Source: Acidimicrobiia bacterium (GTDB lineage: Bacteria; Actinomycetota; Acidimicrobiia; Acidimicrobiales; Poriferisodalaceae). Taken from it: a stretch of 7,663 bases of DNA. The stretch spans positions 1-7,663 of the forward strand of contig JALSTE010000711.1 of NCBI GenBank assembly GCA_026983855.1, given 5' to 3'. The number at the start of each line of letters is the position of its first letter. Positions within the stretch are counted from its first letter, which is position 1. Shown here piece after piece: positions 6,373-7,663 of this stretch. A model generated the notes under the pieces. That model did no database searches. It saw only the letters and a program-made list of their open reading frames with translations, and was not told where the DNA came from. The position numbers and the translations under genes were made by a program.

Positions 6373-7536
6373 TCAGGGCAGGATCGGTTGAGTTCCGAGG
6401 GTCTTCAGGTAGGCCACGATGGCGTCGAGATCCTCGGCGCCGAGGGTGTTGGCGAAGGAGATCATCCCCTGCTGGTTGTCGGGACGCAATGGCTTGACCC
6501 CGGGGGCATCGTGGATCCAGGCCCGGAGATCGGCCTCGTTGAGGTTCCCGTTCTGATCGTAGAGGTCGAAGATGGCCCCGGCGAAGGAGGTCCGGCTCAT
6601 CAGATGGGTCAGGTTGGGGGCCACCCCGGACTGCAACGGGGGCCGGTTCTCCCGGGCCGCCTCATAAGAACCGTCGACGATGTGACAGCTCGAGCAGAAC
6701 TGGCCGAACAGTTCGTATCCCTGACGGGCCAGGCTGGGGTCCTGGCCATCGGGCGCCGCGGCGGGGGCCTCCGGCACCTTCATCTGGGCGTCGACCCAGG
6801 CGTTCCAGTCATCGGCATTGAGGGCGATGGTGCGGATTCTCATGTCGGCGTGGGAGAGGCCGCAGAATTCGGCGCACTGACCCAGGTAGATCCCGGGCTC
6901 ATCGGCGGAGATCTTCCAGTCGTGGAGGCGCCCGGGTACGGCGTCCCTCTTGCCGTTCAGTTCGGGAACCCAGAAGGAGTGGATCACGTCATTGGAGGTG
7001 ATCGTGAGGTTCACGTTCTGACCCACCGGAATCACGAAGTCGTTGGCGGTGACGATCTCGTAGGTGCCGTCACCGTCGAGGTCGTAGCTGTACTGCCACC
7101 ACCACTGCTGGCCCTCGACCTTCACCTCGATGGAGTTGGCCTCCTTCCTGCCGATGGTGAAGATCGTCGGCAGGGAGATGACGGCCAGGACACTCATCAG
7201 CACGATGGGGATGATGGTCCAGGTGATCTCCGCCCTCAGGTTGCCGTGCACCTGCTTGGGGAGCTCGTGCTCACCACCCCTCTTGGCCCGGAACTTCACG
7301 ATGACGAGGAGTACCGCCGTGAACACGGCCAGGCCGATGATGATGGCCAGGACACCCGTGATGTTCGTGATCCGGTCGATGTCGCGGGCCGGCTTGCTGT
7401 GGGGATCGAGGCTGTCCTGGTTGTTGTTGATGCACGACGACAGGATCAGGATCAGGCCCAGGGGAAGCAGTGCCGCCAACCGGAACCGACGGCGACCCCC
7501 CCTGGCTGGGCCCGGGTTGGAAACTTGCTCGTTCAT
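6373..7536 (-). CDS. ctaC: Cytochrome c oxidase subunit II with fused C-terminal cytochrome c domain (caa3 type), lipoprotein signal
   Basis: Electron-entry subunit, 387 residues from ATG 7534-7536. An Arg-rich n-region and hydrophobic stretch (20-34) end in a lipobox LSSC with C35 as the expected lipidated residue. Two membrane helices follow (about 60-82 and 104-128). The CuA domain has QWWWQYSYD (144-152) and ligands H186, C221, E223, C225, H229 and M232 in GQCAEFCGLSHADM. After a Pro/Ala-rich linker (about 255-268) comes a mono-heme cytochrome c domain with CSSCH (281-285), VAPNLTHL (305-312) and probable axial M358 in QQGMISF. The fusion means the enzyme carries its own cytochrome c. Start choice: an in-frame ATG at 7594-7596 would add 20 residues and overlaps an upstream stop as ATGA. 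However, those 20 codons have weak G/C bias at third positions and two AGA codons, and the longer form would place 54 residues before the lipobox. ATG 7536 has AGG five bases upstream and gives a normal 34-residue signal. Confidence 0.95.
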   Translation of the reverse strand: MNEQVSNPGPARGGRRRFRLAALLPLGLILILSSCINNNQDSLDPHSKPARDIDRITNITGVLAIIIGLAVFTAVLLVIVKFRAKRGGEHELPKQVHGNLRAEITWTIIPIVLMSVLAVISLPTIFTIGRKEANSIEVKVEGQQWWWQYSYDLDGDGTYEIVTANDFVIPVGQNVNLTITSNDVIHSFWVPELNGKRDAVPGRLHDWKISADEPGIYLGQCAEFCGLSHADMRIRTIALNADDWNAWVDAQMKVPEAPAAAPDGQDPSLARQGYELFGQFCSSCHIVDGSYEAARENRPPLQSGVAPNLTHLMSRTSFAGAIFDLYDQNGNLNEADLRAWIHDAPGVKPLRPDNQQGMISFANTLGAEDLDAIVAYLKTLGTQPILP

Positions 7537-7592
7537 CTCTACCTGATGTCTCGGAGCGGTGGGGCCATCCCACCCTCTGGTGTTCGCTTCGG

Positions 7593-7663
7593 TCATTGCA
7601 TCACCAGGGTCGCCATGGCGACCGGGGAGGACCCGTACCCGGCCAGTTGGGACACCGGGGCCG
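7593..7663 (-). CDS. Probable 3' end of an unidentified gene upstream of ctaC
   Basis: Reading the minus strand from the window edge gives 22 codons and a TGA at 7593-7595, ending in GSSPVAMATLVMQ. Twenty of the 22 codons end in G or C, matching the coding bias of the real genes here and unlike the other frames in the same stretch. The TGA overlaps the outer candidate ATG of ctaC (7594-7596) as ATGA. This makes it likely that a gene on the same strand runs into the oxidase operon from beyond the window. The fragment is too short to assign a family or function, and a chance open frame of this length cannot be excluded. Confidence 0.45.
   Translation of the reverse strand, partial: APVSQLAGYGSSPVAMATLVMQ

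Noticed and set aside
1..7663. Search for CRISPR arrays, insertion sequences, attachment sites and novel defence-like systems
   Set aside because: No regularly spaced repeats, transposase or integrase motifs, terminal inverted repeats or unexplained large open frames were found; all long coding regions belong to known housekeeping, transport or respiratory families.

Overview
The window is a high-GC stretch (roughly two-thirds G+C, strong G/C preference at third codon positions) from a bacterium that is most likely an actinomycete. The combination of a caa3-type cytochrome oxidase with a free-standing COX4_pro subunit IV, a DrrA-like exporter ATPase and an actinobacterial-looking seryl-tRNA synthetase would fit a deep-branching lineage such as Acidimicrobiia. 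That placement is inference from gene content, not a search result.

Layout. At 1-1230 on the minus strand is serS, cut at its C-terminus by the window edge. A 123-base divergent spacer (1231-1353) separates it from a plus-strand pair, an ABC transporter ATPase (1354-2337) and its six-helix ABC-2 permease (2334-3077), whose stop and start codons overlap as ATGA. A 184-base spacer (3078-3261) with several G/C-rich inverted repeats lies between this pair and the convergent minus-strand oxidase operon. In transcription order that operon is a probable end of an upstream gene (7663-7593), ctaC (subunit II with a fused cytochrome c domain), ctaD (subunit I), ctaE (subunit III) and ctaF (subunit IV).

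How the genes work together. ctaC-D-E-F encode the structural subunits of a proton-pumping A1-type heme-copper oxidase. The heme c on subunit II passes electrons to CuA, then to heme a and to the heme a3/CuB centre in subunit I, where O2 is reduced to water. All metal-ligand residues and the D- and K-channel residues checked are present, so the enzyme looks functional. Heme A synthesis and copper-insertion genes (ctaA, ctaB, cox11, sco) are not in the window. The ABC pair is a separate two-gene unit with unknown cargo.

Overall this is an ordinary housekeeping and respiratory region. I see no mobile element, CRISPR array, RNA gene or novel defence-type system. The points most worth a second look are the extra C-terminal membrane module and acidic tail on subunit I, the TTG start of ctaE, the ctaC start choice, and the hairpin-rich convergent spacer.
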